From positions 20,590,586 to 20,654,585 of the forward strand of contig CM030707.1 in the NCBI GenBank assembly GCA_017979445.1: DNA of 64,000 nt, in the 5' to 3' direction. A program made the translations under genes and the position numbers. Below are positions 10,392 through 21,101 of the stretch, piece after piece. The notes below the pieces were generated by a model, which was not told the DNA's origin, searched no databases, and saw only the letters and a program-made list of their open reading frames with translations. Within the stretch, counting starts at the first letter, position 1, and every line of letters begins with the position of its first letter. This DNA is from Akebia trifoliata (Eukaryota; Streptophyta; Magnoliopsida; Ranunculales; Lardizabalaceae).

Positions 10392-11687
10392 CGCTCAACT
10401 CAAAGTTTGTCTCTACTACAACAAGCCATTGACTTCTCCAATTGTCTACTTAAGATGTTAAATCTATGGTCAAAGTGGTCTCTTCAACAGTACCAAACTT
10501 TGTAGGAGCATGGGAAGAGGGTTTGTAGACCATGGCAAGGTCAAAAGAAATTGAAGAAAACTTGTGTAACTTTGCTTATCATTGGGAGCCAATTACAATC
10601 TCAGTTACCAGACCCATACCCATATGTGGGTTTTTTTGGGCGTGTTATCTAACAAACATTGTTCTTCTTGTTCAAAAGTTCAACTAATTAATATTTTGAA
10701 AAATCCTTTTAAATCACTTCCATTCAAATTTATCACATGTTCAAAACCTTCTACAGTTTTTCTTCATGTGTCGGGCTGTAGAATAAATGGATTCACCACT
10801 ATTACATTTTTATCATAAGTTAGCCACGTACAATGATACCATGTGTAATTAGTGTTGCCTCGGGATTAAGAGTCGTTGATCCAAAAAATCTAGAAATTCC
10901 CCTGTTTTACTGTACACACATATAAGACACAATATTTAATAACGAATCGTCATATAACGTCCCTCCCTATTTTCTTTCTTTAATGATAGATTGGTTCAAC
11001 TTTCAATCACAAAGCTTTCTCTCGTTTTATTTATTGTCGTACTCATTCATCATAGAGTTTGTAGACCCATCATGGATTAGTGCCAATTAGAAAAAAAGTG
11101 TACCATTGAATCGTAGGTCGTGATGATCGATCTACATTCTAATTGATTTCTTTGCATTTGATTTATCCTATAGAGATTGCAATGCCAGCTTAGTTTGGTC
11201 TGATTCTACTTTTGGATAGAACATGGAAGGTTTAAAAAAAAAAAAAAAAACAGATTAGATGTGATTTACCTAATAATGTGACAATAGAGAATTTGAAATT
11301 ATCACATTCCCATGTCTACTGACATTTGTTGTGAATACTACAGAATCAAAACTAAGAGAGAGTATAAGACATCCTTACTAGAATAATGATATTTTATGAT
11401 ACAAAATACAAACTAAGATATAAAGGAAAATCAATAGTAAAATAAAAATAAAAATGGTTAATGCACACCCTTGTGGGTTATAATACACTTTAGAGACACT
11501 AATACATTCTCAAACTAATGGGATAGTGATTGACCTTGGTCTTACTTATCTCAAACCATATTCCAAAAAACTCTTTTTTTTTCTTGAAAATGTAGAATTA
11601 TTTCAAGGTCAAGGTCCTCACCCTTCTTTTCGTATGAGTCCAGCTACAAGCTCAATTGACACCCCTACTTCAACCTTCAAACCCTAA
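10392..11687. other. Gene-free spacer
   Basis: No supported gene. The open frame on + at 10582-10818 is unlike any family I know. Confidence 0.35.
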
Positions 11688-11887
11688 TCCTGTGTTCGGA
11701 TTGAGAGAAATGGAGAGAAGAGAAAAAAAAAATGAGTTTCTCTCTATTTCTCTTGTTTGGATTGTTAAGTAAAGGAGATGAGAGAAGTTTCAAAAGTGGA
11801 GTGATTTGGAGAGAAATCCTTTTAAATGGTGGAGAGAAATTGAATTTCTCTTCTCTTCTCTCCACTTCTCTCAATCCAAACATACAC
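11688..11887. mobile_element. MITE with TAA target duplication (PIF/Harbinger-like)
   Basis: A 200-bp element whose ends pair as inverted repeats over about 50 bp: TCCTGTGTTCGGATTG on the left, and GTGTATGTTTGGATTG as the reverse complement of the right end, then GAGAGAA(A/G)TGGAGAGAAGAG on both arms. TAA flanks it at 11685-11687 and 11888-11890, as for PIF/Harbinger elements. The purine-rich arms produce spurious frames on both strands. Confidence 0.7.
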
Positions 11888-11975
11888 TAAGGCAAGAAAG
11901 GATTTTTGGGGAAGTTGGAGTAGAAAAATCAAAGGTTTTCTATGTAAGAGTACTTAATGTGAGGTTGAAAAAAAA

Positions 11976-12080
11976 ATTTGGAAGATGCTAGCTTGTTAAG
12001 TTGGTTAAAGCTTGTTAATATTGATGCCAACGACTTAGATTCAAAATCTCTTGACAATCATTTGGTACCATATCTTCCCT
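11976..12080 (+). mobile_element. Possible tRNA-like SINE fragment, family copy 1
   Basis: The 5' part GATGCTAGCTTGTTAAGTTGGTTAAAGC is shared with the sequence at 27566-27705 (CTTGTTAAGTTGGTTAAAG in both). It resembles a tRNA-derived pol III A-box region. A degenerate B-box-like AGATTCAAAATCTC follows near 12035. The 3' part is not conserved here, so only a fragment is claimed. Confidence 0.35.
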
Positions 12081-12439
12081 TCTCCTTAATTGAGCATTCC
12101 CTAGGAGCTTATCTTGTTGACTTCTTTAGGGTCGAGAGTTCTACTACAGGTGATATAATTGATGTTATTATTCGCTTCCCTTTACACAACATTCATTGTC
12201 TCAGCATTGGTTGGTCGATAGGGAGAGATATAAGGAATAGCTTTCACCTATTAATTTACTATGAAGTTTAAAGAGCTTTGAAGATAACAAATTTAGGAAG
12301 AAAATTCATAAGTCTTTTGCTTATAGATTAGAGATTGAAAATGAAGGCTTTAGGTCACTTTCCATTAGTATTAAGTGAAGAAGTACTCAAAGTACCCTTT
12401 TTTCATCTTCTTCACATATGTAGGCTTGCAATCATTTCA

Positions 12440-13350
12440 AACAATTTTTTTTATTGTGAATAATGAATGGAGAATGATATATTCCTAATTTGGACATTAA
12501 AATATAGTTTTCTATTTATTCTGATGGTTTATAACAAAACATGATGAACAAAAGTATGGATATTAATTTTTTTGAAGACTACCATCATAACTTTTTATTC
12601 AAAAGACCCTTTCACAACTATAATTTATGCTTTTTAGGTATTTCAAGAAAATATATCTTGTATCCAGGTTAAAAAATTGAATGAACAGAAAATTATGATT
12701 CACAATTGGAATGTCGGGTTCATCATTTTTTATTATCAAGTTTACCACTTATTATTGTCAAGTTCAACATTTTTTTATTATTAACTTTAACATAGTTATC
12801 ATCGAGGTCAAGATTTTTTTTTATTGAGTTAACCTTTTTTTATTATTGAGTTAGATAACTTTTTTGTCGATGTCAACATCTTTTTTAAAAAAGTTGATCT
12901 CAATAGCAAAATATGCTGATGTCAGTGATTAAATTGTTGAATTCAACGATAAAATGTTAAACTTGACAATATAAAGTGTTGAACTTGACAAAACAATGTT
13001 AAACTCGATAATAAAAAAATGTTGAACTATAAAAATTGTTAAACTAGATATTTCAAAAAAAAAAAATTGTTGAACTCAACAATAAAAGGTGGTGAATCCG
13101 GCACTACAAACATGATTATGATTTTTTAATTGTTTTGGACTTTGATATTGAATGGATCTTCTTGAAATACTAAAAGTGACTATTATATTTTATGAAATGG
13201 ACACTTGAATCAACACTTACAACAAAATATTAAAAAGTTTTAGAATCTCAACTCCGTTCGTCATTTTTCATAAATCGTAGATGTTAATCAAAAAATACAT
13301 CTTGATGTTCAAAATTGGGAGTATATCATTCTTCATTCGTCATTCATGAT
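12440..13350. repeat. Foldback element, about 0.9 kb degenerate palindrome
   Basis: Two arms of about 450 bp meet near 12890. The outer left arm (ATGAATGGAGAATGATATATTCC, read in two parts) mirrors the right end near 13320-13350. The middle left GTTCATCATTTTTTATTAT mirrors the right AATAAAAGGTGGTGAAT. The inner arms are rows of GTTGAACTTGACAATAAA-type motifs. The two strands therefore carry the same repeated words. No coding capacity and no clear target duplication. Confidence 0.65.
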
Positions 13351-13545
13351 CATAAATCGTCAAAAATAATAATTGTTCAACAACCTACTTATGTGATGAC
13401 AAAGTGGTAGTTTGGACTGCATTGCAATCCAACACCTCAACCCTTTAGATTTCAGGGAAAACTCAGATATAAAATAAAAAAAATTCTTTTTTTTGGGGGT
13501 GGGGGGGTGGGGACTTAATCCAAGGTTTTGTATAAAGAGTGCTTC

Positions 13546-13858
13546 TCTTGACACTCCAACTTTTACTCACTCTCAATCATTCACTTAATTTATTTTATTT
13601 TATTTTTTGGGTGAATTCCCATTTTGTGTGTTAAATATGTCAATTCAGTACACTGTTCATTTTTATTTCAAAAACTTGCACACTGTACAAGCATATTGAT
13701 TATAATTGTGGCGAATTCACTCGAAATGCAAGTTTTGGGAATTAAAATGAACAGTGTATAGAAAATAGAATTTTGACATAAGTAGCGCATGTTTTGGGTA
13801 AAATCCCTCTTAAAAAATTGGGGGTGTAACAGGTAGAAGTTGGGTGTCCAATAGTAGT
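13546..13858. mobile_element. MITE of the TTCTATTGGCACCCCAA family, with nested MITE
   Basis: The left end GCTTCTCTTGACACTCCAACTT and right end AAGTTGGGTGTCCAATAGTAG are an inverted pair. The family recurs at 37412, 41083, 41327 and 60980. A second palindromic element (13611-13808) sits inside it. Confidence 0.6.
13611..13808. mobile_element. Nested MITE with about 80-bp inverted arms
   Basis: The left arm begins GGGTGAATTCCCATTTTG and contains TACACTGTTCATTTT and AAAACTTGCA. The right arm repeats these inverted (TGCAAGTTTT, AAAATGAACAGTGTA) and ends GGGTAAAATCCC. It lies within the MITE at 13546-13858, so it inserted later. About 200 bp, noncoding. Confidence 0.65.
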
Positions 13859-13883
13859 TTTCTTTCTTTACCCAAAAAAAATT

Positions 13884-14538
13884 GGGGCATTCGGTTCGGA
13901 TTGTAGATCATAATTCTTGATTCTGATTATAGATTGTCAAAATCAGATTATAGAAACTAATTTTCAAAATTCAAAATCTCATTTAGCCAACATTATTTCT
14001 AAAAACTGATCTTATGAAAAAAAAAATACCCAATTACACCTTTTGATATTGAAAATATGAGTAAAAACACATGATCCAGATATAGAAAATAATAGAATTT
14101 TGAGAGAAAAATCAAAGATTTTTAAAAGAGTTGAAAAAGATGACATTTAGATCATTTTCTTTTAATTTTCAAGTGAATTGTATATTCAAGAGCATCTTAA
14201 GATTAAGATTACCCAAAAATTATGATGATTTTGTATTTTTATTTTAAAAACTATTATTATTATTATTATTGGTGTTGTTGTTAATTATAATTGTAATTAT
14301 ATTGATATTATTATTATTAATTATATTATTAATATCATTATTATTGTTGTTGATGCAAGATATATTTCAAGATCGTCAAAAGTGTATAGTCATGAGAATC
14401 AAGAGAAACGGCCTAAGAATTGTTTTTGATTCTCCGATTTTGATTTCTGATTAAGAAAAAATTAGCTCAATAATCCAAATCAAATGTTACATCAGATTAT
14501 AGAATCCAATTAATTCTAGAATTTAAACCAAACGCGTG
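13884..14538. mobile_element. Nonautonomous DNA transposon, GATTATAGA family, copy 1
   Basis: Starts GGGGCATTCGGTTCGGATTG and ends near AAACCAAACGCGT. The subterminal words (GATTATAGA, AATCCAAATCAAA) and the interior, including (TTA)n-rich stretches, match the sequence at 52404-53203 over both ends. The GTTTGGTT-type ends suggest a PIF/Harbinger- or hAT-like MITE. No clean target duplication. The open frame 14269-14454 is only the (TTA)n tract. Confidence 0.62.
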
Positions 14539-14577
14539 TTAAAAAAGGCATTCACCAAGAATAATGATAAATGGACT

Positions 14578-14602
14578 CCCCCCCCCCCCCCCCCCCCCCC
14601 CC
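14578..14602. repeat. Homopolymer: 25 consecutive C
   Basis: An uninterrupted run of 25 C on the + strand in a strongly AT-rich region. Homopolymer length is error-prone in sequencing and assembly, so the true count may differ. Confidence 0.9.
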
Positions 14603-15188
14603 GTGACAAATATATGACAATTCGGTCAAACATTGGACAATTTTGACCTCAGAGCTGATTCTATTGTTTTTTGTTGGATGGGATCTTTACTTCGTGTTTT
14701 AAGTTTGTATATTCTTTTTTTGACTGAAATTCATGAAAGCTCGTAAAATGGTTGTGGATTGTTCATGTGATATGAAGAACTAGAGACTCCTGCATCAATA
14801 GGCATGAAGGAGGGAGTAGAAAAATTTGAAGGCAAAGATAGATTGGAAAATTTTGAAACAATATCGTACAACTATGCTAGAATTTGAATGAAAAATCAGA
14901 TGATTTAAATTATACATGTTAAAATTTGGATATAATGGTTTGTATTTATAAATCAATATTGCAATTTCATATTTTGTAAGAAATTAGTATATTTTATATG
15001 CGATGGGAATTAGGCATTTGAAATAGGTAGACAGTACATAATGTGATTGAATGGGCAAAAGTAGACAAATTACCGATTTTCAATAGTATGTAGCAAATAG
15101 GATTCTATGAAATCAGAGCTTAATTTGAATGAATTCAGCATTATTCAGACGAGTAAACAGACATACTTTTAAGATTTAAGTTTAGCTC
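14603..15188. other. Gene-free spacer
   Basis: AT-rich; nothing recognised. Confidence 0.35.
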
Positions 15189-15191
15189 TTA

Positions 15192-15861
15192 GGGTATGTT
15201 TGATTGCACATGGAAAATAGGGTGAAAAATCAATTTTCAAGTGTTTGATTGCACATGGAAATGGAAATTCATTTTCCACCTCAACCAAAAAGTCCACCAA
15301 AATATGAACTTCACTTTCCTACTCATATGAGTGGGAAAGTGAAATCCACCTAAATTTTCCATCCTCAATTCTTCCACACTCATATCTTTTTCTTCCCTAC
15401 CCCCACCACCCCATCATAATAACCTCATCGTCGTCACCATCTCTGTCACTGTCACCATCGTCGTTGTTGTCACCGTCATCACTATCTCCGGTCACTTTCT
15501 CACTCTCTTTCTCTTTCTCCATCCCCCATCTCCTCCGTCGTCACCACCACCACGCTCTCCCCTCATCTTCCTCCTCATCTTCTTCCTCACTTACCTCTGT
15601 CGCCACTGTCGTCACCACCACCACCACGACATCCTCCCTTCTCCCTCTTCCTCCTCATATTTTTCTTCCTCTTCCTCTTCCCCTACTCTCATCTTTTTTC
15701 TCCTCCTCCTCTTTTTCTTCATCTTCTTTTTTCCCATGATTTTATCCAAATATAATCAAACAATATAATTTATTTTTCCAATCCTACTTATTTTCCACCA
15801 TTATTTTTTCATGAATTGTAAATTTCATGAAAAGTCACTTTCCATACAATCAAACAAATCC
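15192..15861. mobile_element. PIF/Harbinger-type nonautonomous element, TTA target duplication
   Basis: 670 bp. The left end GGGTATGTTTGATTGCACATGGAAA pairs with the right end, whose reverse complement reads GGATTTGTTTGATTGTATGGAAA. TTA flanks it exactly (15189-15191 and 15862-15864), as expected for PIF/Harbinger insertion. The left terminus is partly repeated just inside (AAGTGTTTGATTGCACATGG, near 15240). The interior is a pyrimidine-rich stretch that gives a long spurious low-complexity frame (15464-15739). No transposase. Confidence 0.78.
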
Positions 15862-15894
15862 TTAAAAGTCTTTCGAGATATATATATATATATT

Positions 15895-17078
15895 GGTCCC
15901 GTTCGCTGGCTAACGGATTGGCAAACTTTTTGGCAAACAAATTGGGATCGTTCGATATCACATGATCCGACGGATGAGATTAAAAGTAACAGCTGATCTA
16001 CGTCAAGTTATAACTATAACTTTATTTACAGCGCCATCCCTCACTTTCTTAATATTAATGCTTCCTCCTTCTTCTTTAAAAACAGAAACGAAATGACAGA
16101 GAGTTCGTCTCTATCGTTGAAACCCTCCCCCCTCTCGACCCTCTCTCTCACTCTCTCACTCTCGCTGCCTCTCTCATCAAATTTTGTTCATGTATTTCAT
16201 GTGGGAAAGATGAGGATAAAGCTTTGTAAAGTATGGATCACAAAGGCCAGAGAATCTTATACGTCTTCAATGCAAGTAACTTGCCTTGAATGTGAATCTT
16301 GTACAATGGAGGTAATAAGGTGAAAATTCCGAAAATGAAATAAATATGAGAACATGGAAGAAAGAACCCGTATTAATAATCTAATGCCCAAGCTTAACTG
16401 GGCCAAGGATATGAATGGGTTTTTTTCTCTCAATCATGGCTTGTGGGTTTCAAACTACAAAACCTACTCATGTTTCAAGGAAGTGAAGTAAGAAATGCTC
16501 AAGCTCTTAGCTAGGCCAAGGATCTGAATGGGTTTGCTCGCTCAACCATGGCTTCGGGGTTCCAAAATACAAAACCTACCAAGTTTCAAGAAATTTCCTT
16601 TCATTGACGAGGCTATTAGTACGAATTGTTATTCTTTCATGTTCTTCATTCACCATTTTTTCAAAGGCCTGTTCATCTGTCAATACTGAAGAGACTTTGT
16701 CTTCATTGAGAGGGAGAAGCTTTTGTAGCTGCAGTGAGGTCGAGATGAAGGTAGTTGCAGCGAGGTCATTGCAAGGCCGTTCGAACAGGATGGTCAGCGA
16801 GAGCAAGAGAGAATGAAAGAGTGAGAGAGAGGGTCAAGAGGGAGGAGGGTTTCAACGATAGAGACGAACTCTCTGTTATTTCGTTTCTGTTTTTAAAGAA
16901 GAAGGAGGAAGCACTAAATCTTAAGAACGTGAGAGATGGCGCTGTAAATAAAGTTATAGTTATATCTTAACGCAGATCAGCGTTTAATTTTAATCTTGTC
17001 CGTCGGATCGTGTGATATCGAACGATCCCAATTTGTTTGCCAAAAAGTTTGCCAATCCGTTAGCCAGCGAACGGGACC
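15895..17078. mobile_element. Long-TIR element (about 260-bp arms) in a (TA)n run
   Basis: The left arm (about 15895-16160) starts GGTCCCGTTCGCTGGCTAACGG. The right arm (about 16825-17078) is its inverted copy, ending CCGTTAGCCAGCGAACGGGACC, with only scattered mismatches over roughly 260 bp. (TA)n flanks both sides. Between the arms is about 660 bp containing an imperfect direct repeat (about 16383-16490 and 16500-16590) and a short - strand open frame (16576-16806) of unknown nature, possibly a captured gene fragment. The long arms suggest a Mutator-like foldback. The GGGTCCCGTTCG terminus is shared with the palindromic units that follow. Confidence 0.75.
16383..16595. repeat. Imperfect tandem duplication inside the long-TIR element
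   Basis: Two units of about 105-115 bp share GGGCCAAGGAT(A/C)TGAATGGG, CAA(T/C)CATGGCTT and ACAAAACCTAC. They lie in the unique interior of the element, not in its arms. Confidence 0.65.
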
Positions 17079-17093
17079 CTATATATATATATA

Positions 17094-17473
17094 GGGAAAT
17101 GTTCAGCACCCTAAGTTTTACCACACACTTTAACAAACGTTTTTTGTCCTACATGGGTTAGAGTTTTGGAATGGGCTGATTTTTGGTGAGGATGATCTCT
17201 ATGATTAGAAGATCATCCTCCCCAAAAATCAGCCCATTCCGAAATGTTTAGCCCTATGTTTACATGTTGAAAAATCGTGAACCGTCCATTTTTTGTAAAT
17301 CAATTTTGATGGGGTTAGAAGTTTTGGAATGAGCTGATTTTTGGTGAGGATGATCTCCTCACCATAGAGATCATCCTCACCAAAAATCAGCTCATTCTGA
17401 AACTTCTAACCCATGTAAGACAAAACGAGTTTGTTAAAGTGTGTGGTAAAACTTAGGGTGCTGAACGGGACCC
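17094..17473. mobile_element. Nested-palindrome element A
   Basis: 380 bp. Starts GGGAAATGTTCAGCACCCTAAG and ends CTTAGGGTGCTGAACGGGACCC, so the whole unit is an inverted repeat of two arms of about 190 bp. Each arm contains its own hairpin: GGGCTGATTTTTGGTGAGGA...ATCATCCTC..AAAAATCAGCCC. Flanked on both sides by (TA)n. Noncoding; a transcript would fold into a compact multi-hairpin structure. Confidence 0.85.
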
Positions 17474-17482
17474 ATATATATA

Positions 17483-17863
17483 GGGAAATGTTCAGCACCC
17501 TAAGTTTTACCACACACTTTAACAAACGTTTTTTGTCCTACATGGGTTAGAAGTTTTGGAATGGGCTGATTTTTGGTGAGGATGATCTCTATGATTAGAA
17601 AATCATCCTCTCCAAAAATCAGCCCATTCCGAAATGTTTAGCCCCATGTTTACACGTTGAAAAATCGTGGACCGTCCATTTTTTGTAAATCATTTTTGAT
17701 GGGATTAGAAGTTTTGGAATGAGCTGATTTTTGGTGAGGATGATCTCCTCACCATATAGATCATCCTCACCAAAAATCAGCCCATTTCGAAACTTCTAAC
17801 CCATGTAGGACAAAACGCGTTTGTTAAAGTGTGTGGTAAAACTTAGGGTGCCGAACGGGACCC
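17483..17863. mobile_element. Nested-palindrome element B
   Basis: 381 bp, same ends and same internal double-hairpin plan as element A. Differs at scattered positions (for example TTACACGTTG against TTACATGTTG). Separated from A by about 9 bp of TA-rich sequence. Confidence 0.85.
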
Positions 17864-17880
17864 TATATATATATATATAT

Positions 17881-18257
17881 GGGAAATGTTCAACACCCTA
17901 AGCTTTACCTACACTTTAACAAACATGTTTTGTCTTACATGGGTTAGAAGTTTTGGAATGGGCTGATTTTTGGTTAGGATGATCTCTATGATTAGAAGAT
18001 CATCCTCACCAAAAATCAGTCCATTCCAAAAATTTTAACACCATGTTTATAAGTTGAAAATTTTTGGACCGTCCATTTTTTGTAAACCATTTTTTATGAG
18101 GTTAGAAGTTTTTGAATGAGTTGATTTTTGGTGATGATGATTTCCTCACCATAGAGATCATCCTCACTAAAAATCAGCCTATTCCAAAACTTCTAATCCA
18201 TGTAGGACAAAACACATTTGTTAAAGTGTAGGGTAAAGCTTAGAGTGGGGAACGGGA

Positions 18258-18259
<2 letters not shown>
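17881..18259. mobile_element. Nested-palindrome element C
   Basis: 379 bp, the most diverged of A-D (GGGAAATGTTCAACACCCTAAG; AGAGTGGGGAACGGGACC). Both internal hairpins are present but with more mismatches, so it is probably the oldest of the four. Preceded by (TA)n at about 17864-17880 and followed by a long (TA)n at 18260-18306. Confidence 0.82.

Positions 18260-18307
<48 letters not shown>
18260..18307. repeat. (TA)n microsatellite between palindromic elements
   Basis: About 48 bp of almost pure TA between elements C and D. Shorter (TA)n runs lie at 15881-15892, 17080-17093, 17864-17880, 18688-18698 and 19057-19083. Confidence 0.9.
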
Positions 18308-18309
<2 letters not shown>

Positions 18310-18687
18310 GAAATGTTCATCACCCTAAGTTTTACCACACACTTTAACAAACGTTTTTTGTCTTACATGGGCTAGAAGTTTTGGAATGGGCTGATTTTTG
18401 GTGAGGATGATCTCTATGATTAGAAGATCATTCTCCCCAAAAATCAGCCCATTTGAAATGTTTAGCCCCATGTTTACAAGTTGAAAATTCGTGGACCGTC
18501 CATTTTTTGTAAATCATTTTTTATGGGGTTAGAAGTTTTGGAATGAGCTGATTTTTGGTGAGGATGATCTCCTCACCATAGAGATCATCCTCACCAAAAA
18601 TCAGCCCATTCCGAAACTTCTAACTCATGTAGGACAAAACGCGTTTGTTAAAATGTGTGGTAAAACTTAGGGTGCCGAACGGGACCC
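18308..18687. mobile_element. Nested-palindrome element D
   Basis: 380 bp, ends GGGAAATGTTCATCACCC and GGTGCCGAACGGGACCC. Closest in sequence to B. Separated from E by about 11 bp of (TA)n. Confidence 0.85.
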
Positions 18688-18698
18688 TATATATATAT

Positions 18699-19056
18699 GG
18701 ACAGTGTTATTACGACCCCCTTTGCGACATATCATTTTGTCTTATATGGGTAAAAATGTTTGGAATAGGCTGATTTTTTGTGAGGATGATCTCTGTGATG
18801 AGGGGATCATCCTGGCAAAAAATCATCCCATTCCAAAACTTCTAACCCCATTAAAATTGATTTACAAAAATTGGACGGTCTAAAATTTTTCAACTTAAAA
18901 ATATGGGGCTAGAAATTTCATAATGAGCTGATTTTTGGCAAGGATAATCTCCTCACCATAGAGATCATCCTCACAAAAAATCAGCTCATTCCAAACATTT
19001 TTTCCCATATAAGACAAAATGATGTGTCGCAAAAGGGGTCGTAATGGGGTCGGCCC
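18699..19056. mobile_element. Nested-palindrome element E, distinct subfamily
   Basis: About 358 bp. The arms keep the hairpin GGCTGATTTTTTGTGAGGATGATCTC..ATCATCC but the outer ends differ: GGACAGTGTTATTACGACCCC on the left and GGGGTCGTAATGGGGTCGGCCC on the right. It shares the internal module and the (TA)n flanks with A-D while using different terminal sequences. Confidence 0.8.
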
Positions 19057-19559
19057 TATATATATATCTATATATATATATATTTTCAGTTTAACAAACG
19101 ACACCTAAAAATGTACGATTTAATTTGATTCACTGATTTTGTTCTTTTCCCTAATCATCAAAAAGTGCTCTCTCTCTCTCTCTAATTTCTCATCAAAATT
19201 TGGATCCAAATCAGTCCTTCGCCCATCTCCTGTACGTCTCTTCATCTTGTGTTTCTTACAAAATTAAAAATCAAACAAATTCTCCATCACGCTCTGCTTT
19301 TTAGGAAAAAAGAAAAGTTGAAAGTTATAGCATCGAATGAACAAAGAAGAAAAAATAAAAGCATGAAGCTGACACGCAAGAAACAAGCTCGAGCTTTCTT
19401 CTGAGATTTCTGTGATTTTGATTCATTGACACGACTCTACTAAGTGATGGGCTTCAAATTATTTCAGATTTCACACAGTTTCTAGATCTTCCTTTTCATG
19501 TAGTATTTGAAGCAAAAAATTTGGTTTCGAATTTTCTAGATTTTGTAGAAAGGAAGGAG

Positions 19560-19736
19560 ATGGAGAGCTATTTGAATGAAAACTTTCAAGAGGGGAAGTC
19601 CAAGAATTCGTCAGAGGAAGCGCTTTAGCGATGTTAAAATCTACGTGGGCTCGTCAAGAGCCCAGCACATAGGTTCTGCTTTCCTACGAATCTACAATCA
19701 TTTTGAGGCCCTGACCATGTGTCACACCAAACTAGT
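19560..19736 (+). pseudogene. Pseudo-exon 1 of Ca2+-ATPase
   Basis: The ATG at 19560 opens with MESYLNENF, as in the functional gene, and continues in register (KNSSEEAL). A TAG at 19626-19628 then ends it after 22 residues, where the functional copy has a Gln codon. Further stops follow (TGT TAA instead of TGG AGA). The part that would encode the calmodulin-binding Arg-rich segment is recognisable at DNA level (AGGTTCTGCTTTCC against AGGTTCCGCTTTAC) but not as protein. The ATG context GGAGATGGAGAG is kept. Confidence 0.85.
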
Positions 19737-20509
19737 CTTTCGTATTTTTTTTTTTTTATTATTCAATTTTGTTTTCTAATTTTAACTTGAAAAATACAAT
19801 TTCTTATATTATGTTTAATCCTGTGCTAGAGGGAATATACTAAATGGCCAAAACATTTATAAATAAAAATAATAATTCAATAAAATCATCATCACTTCCT
19901 TGTCCCAAATATTTCATGATGGTTGAAGGAATCTTGTTAATTATTATTGATTCATTTCCGCCTAAAACCATGTTTTCTGTTATTATAAATATGTTCATAT
20001 CCTCTCTTACAACCTCCGTCCACACTTGATTGGTGGGTCCTTCTTTGCACTATTTTAGAATCTTCAACTTGCATTTTCATTCTATCTAAGTTGTAATTGA
20101 ATTACTTGATCGACTTTTTAGTTTACACCATTTTGAAATTGGGATTGCTCATAGATTTCAAAATATGTTCATTTCTAATTTTATCGTTTTTGCACTTTCC
20201 ACTGATCCATTTCAACATCCTCAACTCGGTTTTACCCAATCTATCACTATATTACTTAACCGTCTAACATTTAGCTCCATAAAACATAATTGGTCTTATT
20301 GCTATCCTATAAAAAATTTCTTTAATTTTGATTATGATGTGTCACGTGACATAGCACTCCAAGGGCACACCTCCACTTTAATTATTTGAGCTACAATTTG
20401 TAGGTATTTATTGAAAAAAATTTAGGCAAAATCATCCTCAATATTCCATCCTTCTGTATTATAGAGTTGAGGTAGCAAAAATGGTCACTTTGGGATATTT
20501 CTTGACCAT

Positions 20510-21101
20510 TGTGGAGGGAAAAATCCTCAAGTCCTAGGATGACGCCATGTGTCATCTAGGGATCTGGATCATGACAACACAATCAAAGCGATCCAAGGAA
20601 TTGTCCCAGTCCCAAGGCAATACACTCAGTTGCTCAGGAGTTGGGATCTTCCATGGCAATTATGCGTTGGGAACTCGAAAAAATGTCAATACAGTGAATC
20701 ATGCCAAATCTCCGAAAATCAAGGATATAATATACATCCCAGATATATTTTTTGTTCCACTCAGATAACGGGATAAGATCAGGAAGAAGGAAGAAGGATC
20801 CCAGGATGGATTGACTTCTATTTAGAGAAAGTTGTTAATCTGGATTAAAATGAATCACGAAACCAAATCAAATCAGGATTCTCCTTATTCTCTATAAATA
20901 AGGCCTTCAATACAGAAAATGTACACATTCTCTAACCCTAAAACCCCTTGAGATTAATCTTGTACAAACTTGAGTGTTCAAGGATCTGTGGTGCATCAAC
21001 ACTCAAGAGTTTTGTGAGCAGATTTCAAGGAGCAGCATATCGCGAAGAACACATCAGCCAATCTCTGATTCCTTGAGGTGGATCCAGGATATTGCATCAC
21101 A
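20510..21101 (+). mobile_element. Solo LTR, 592 bp, with ACCAT target duplication
   Basis: Begins TGTGGAGGGAAAAATCC and ends TTGCATCACA. It is flanked by ACCAT at 20505-20509 and 21102-21106. A TATA box (CTATAAATAAGGCC, near 20890) followed by a leader fits an LTR promoter on the + strand. It interrupts the duplicated intron 1: sequence on both sides matches the ACA intron near 30520-30640. Superfamily not determined; a Ty3-like type is possible. Confidence 0.87.

Noticed and set aside
15464..15739. 91-codon open frame on + (Ser/Thr/Leu/Pro-rich)
   Set aside because: It is translation of a CT-rich low-complexity stretch inside a MITE, with no domain.
16093..16970. Open frames at 16093-16323, 16604-16816 and 16755-16970
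   Set aside because: They lie in the inverted arms or interior of the long-TIR element, on both strands, without a domain.
17094..18687. CRISPR-like regular repeat array
   Set aside because: Plant nuclear DNA, 380-bp palindromic units separated by TA runs, with no short repeats or unique spacers of CRISPR size.
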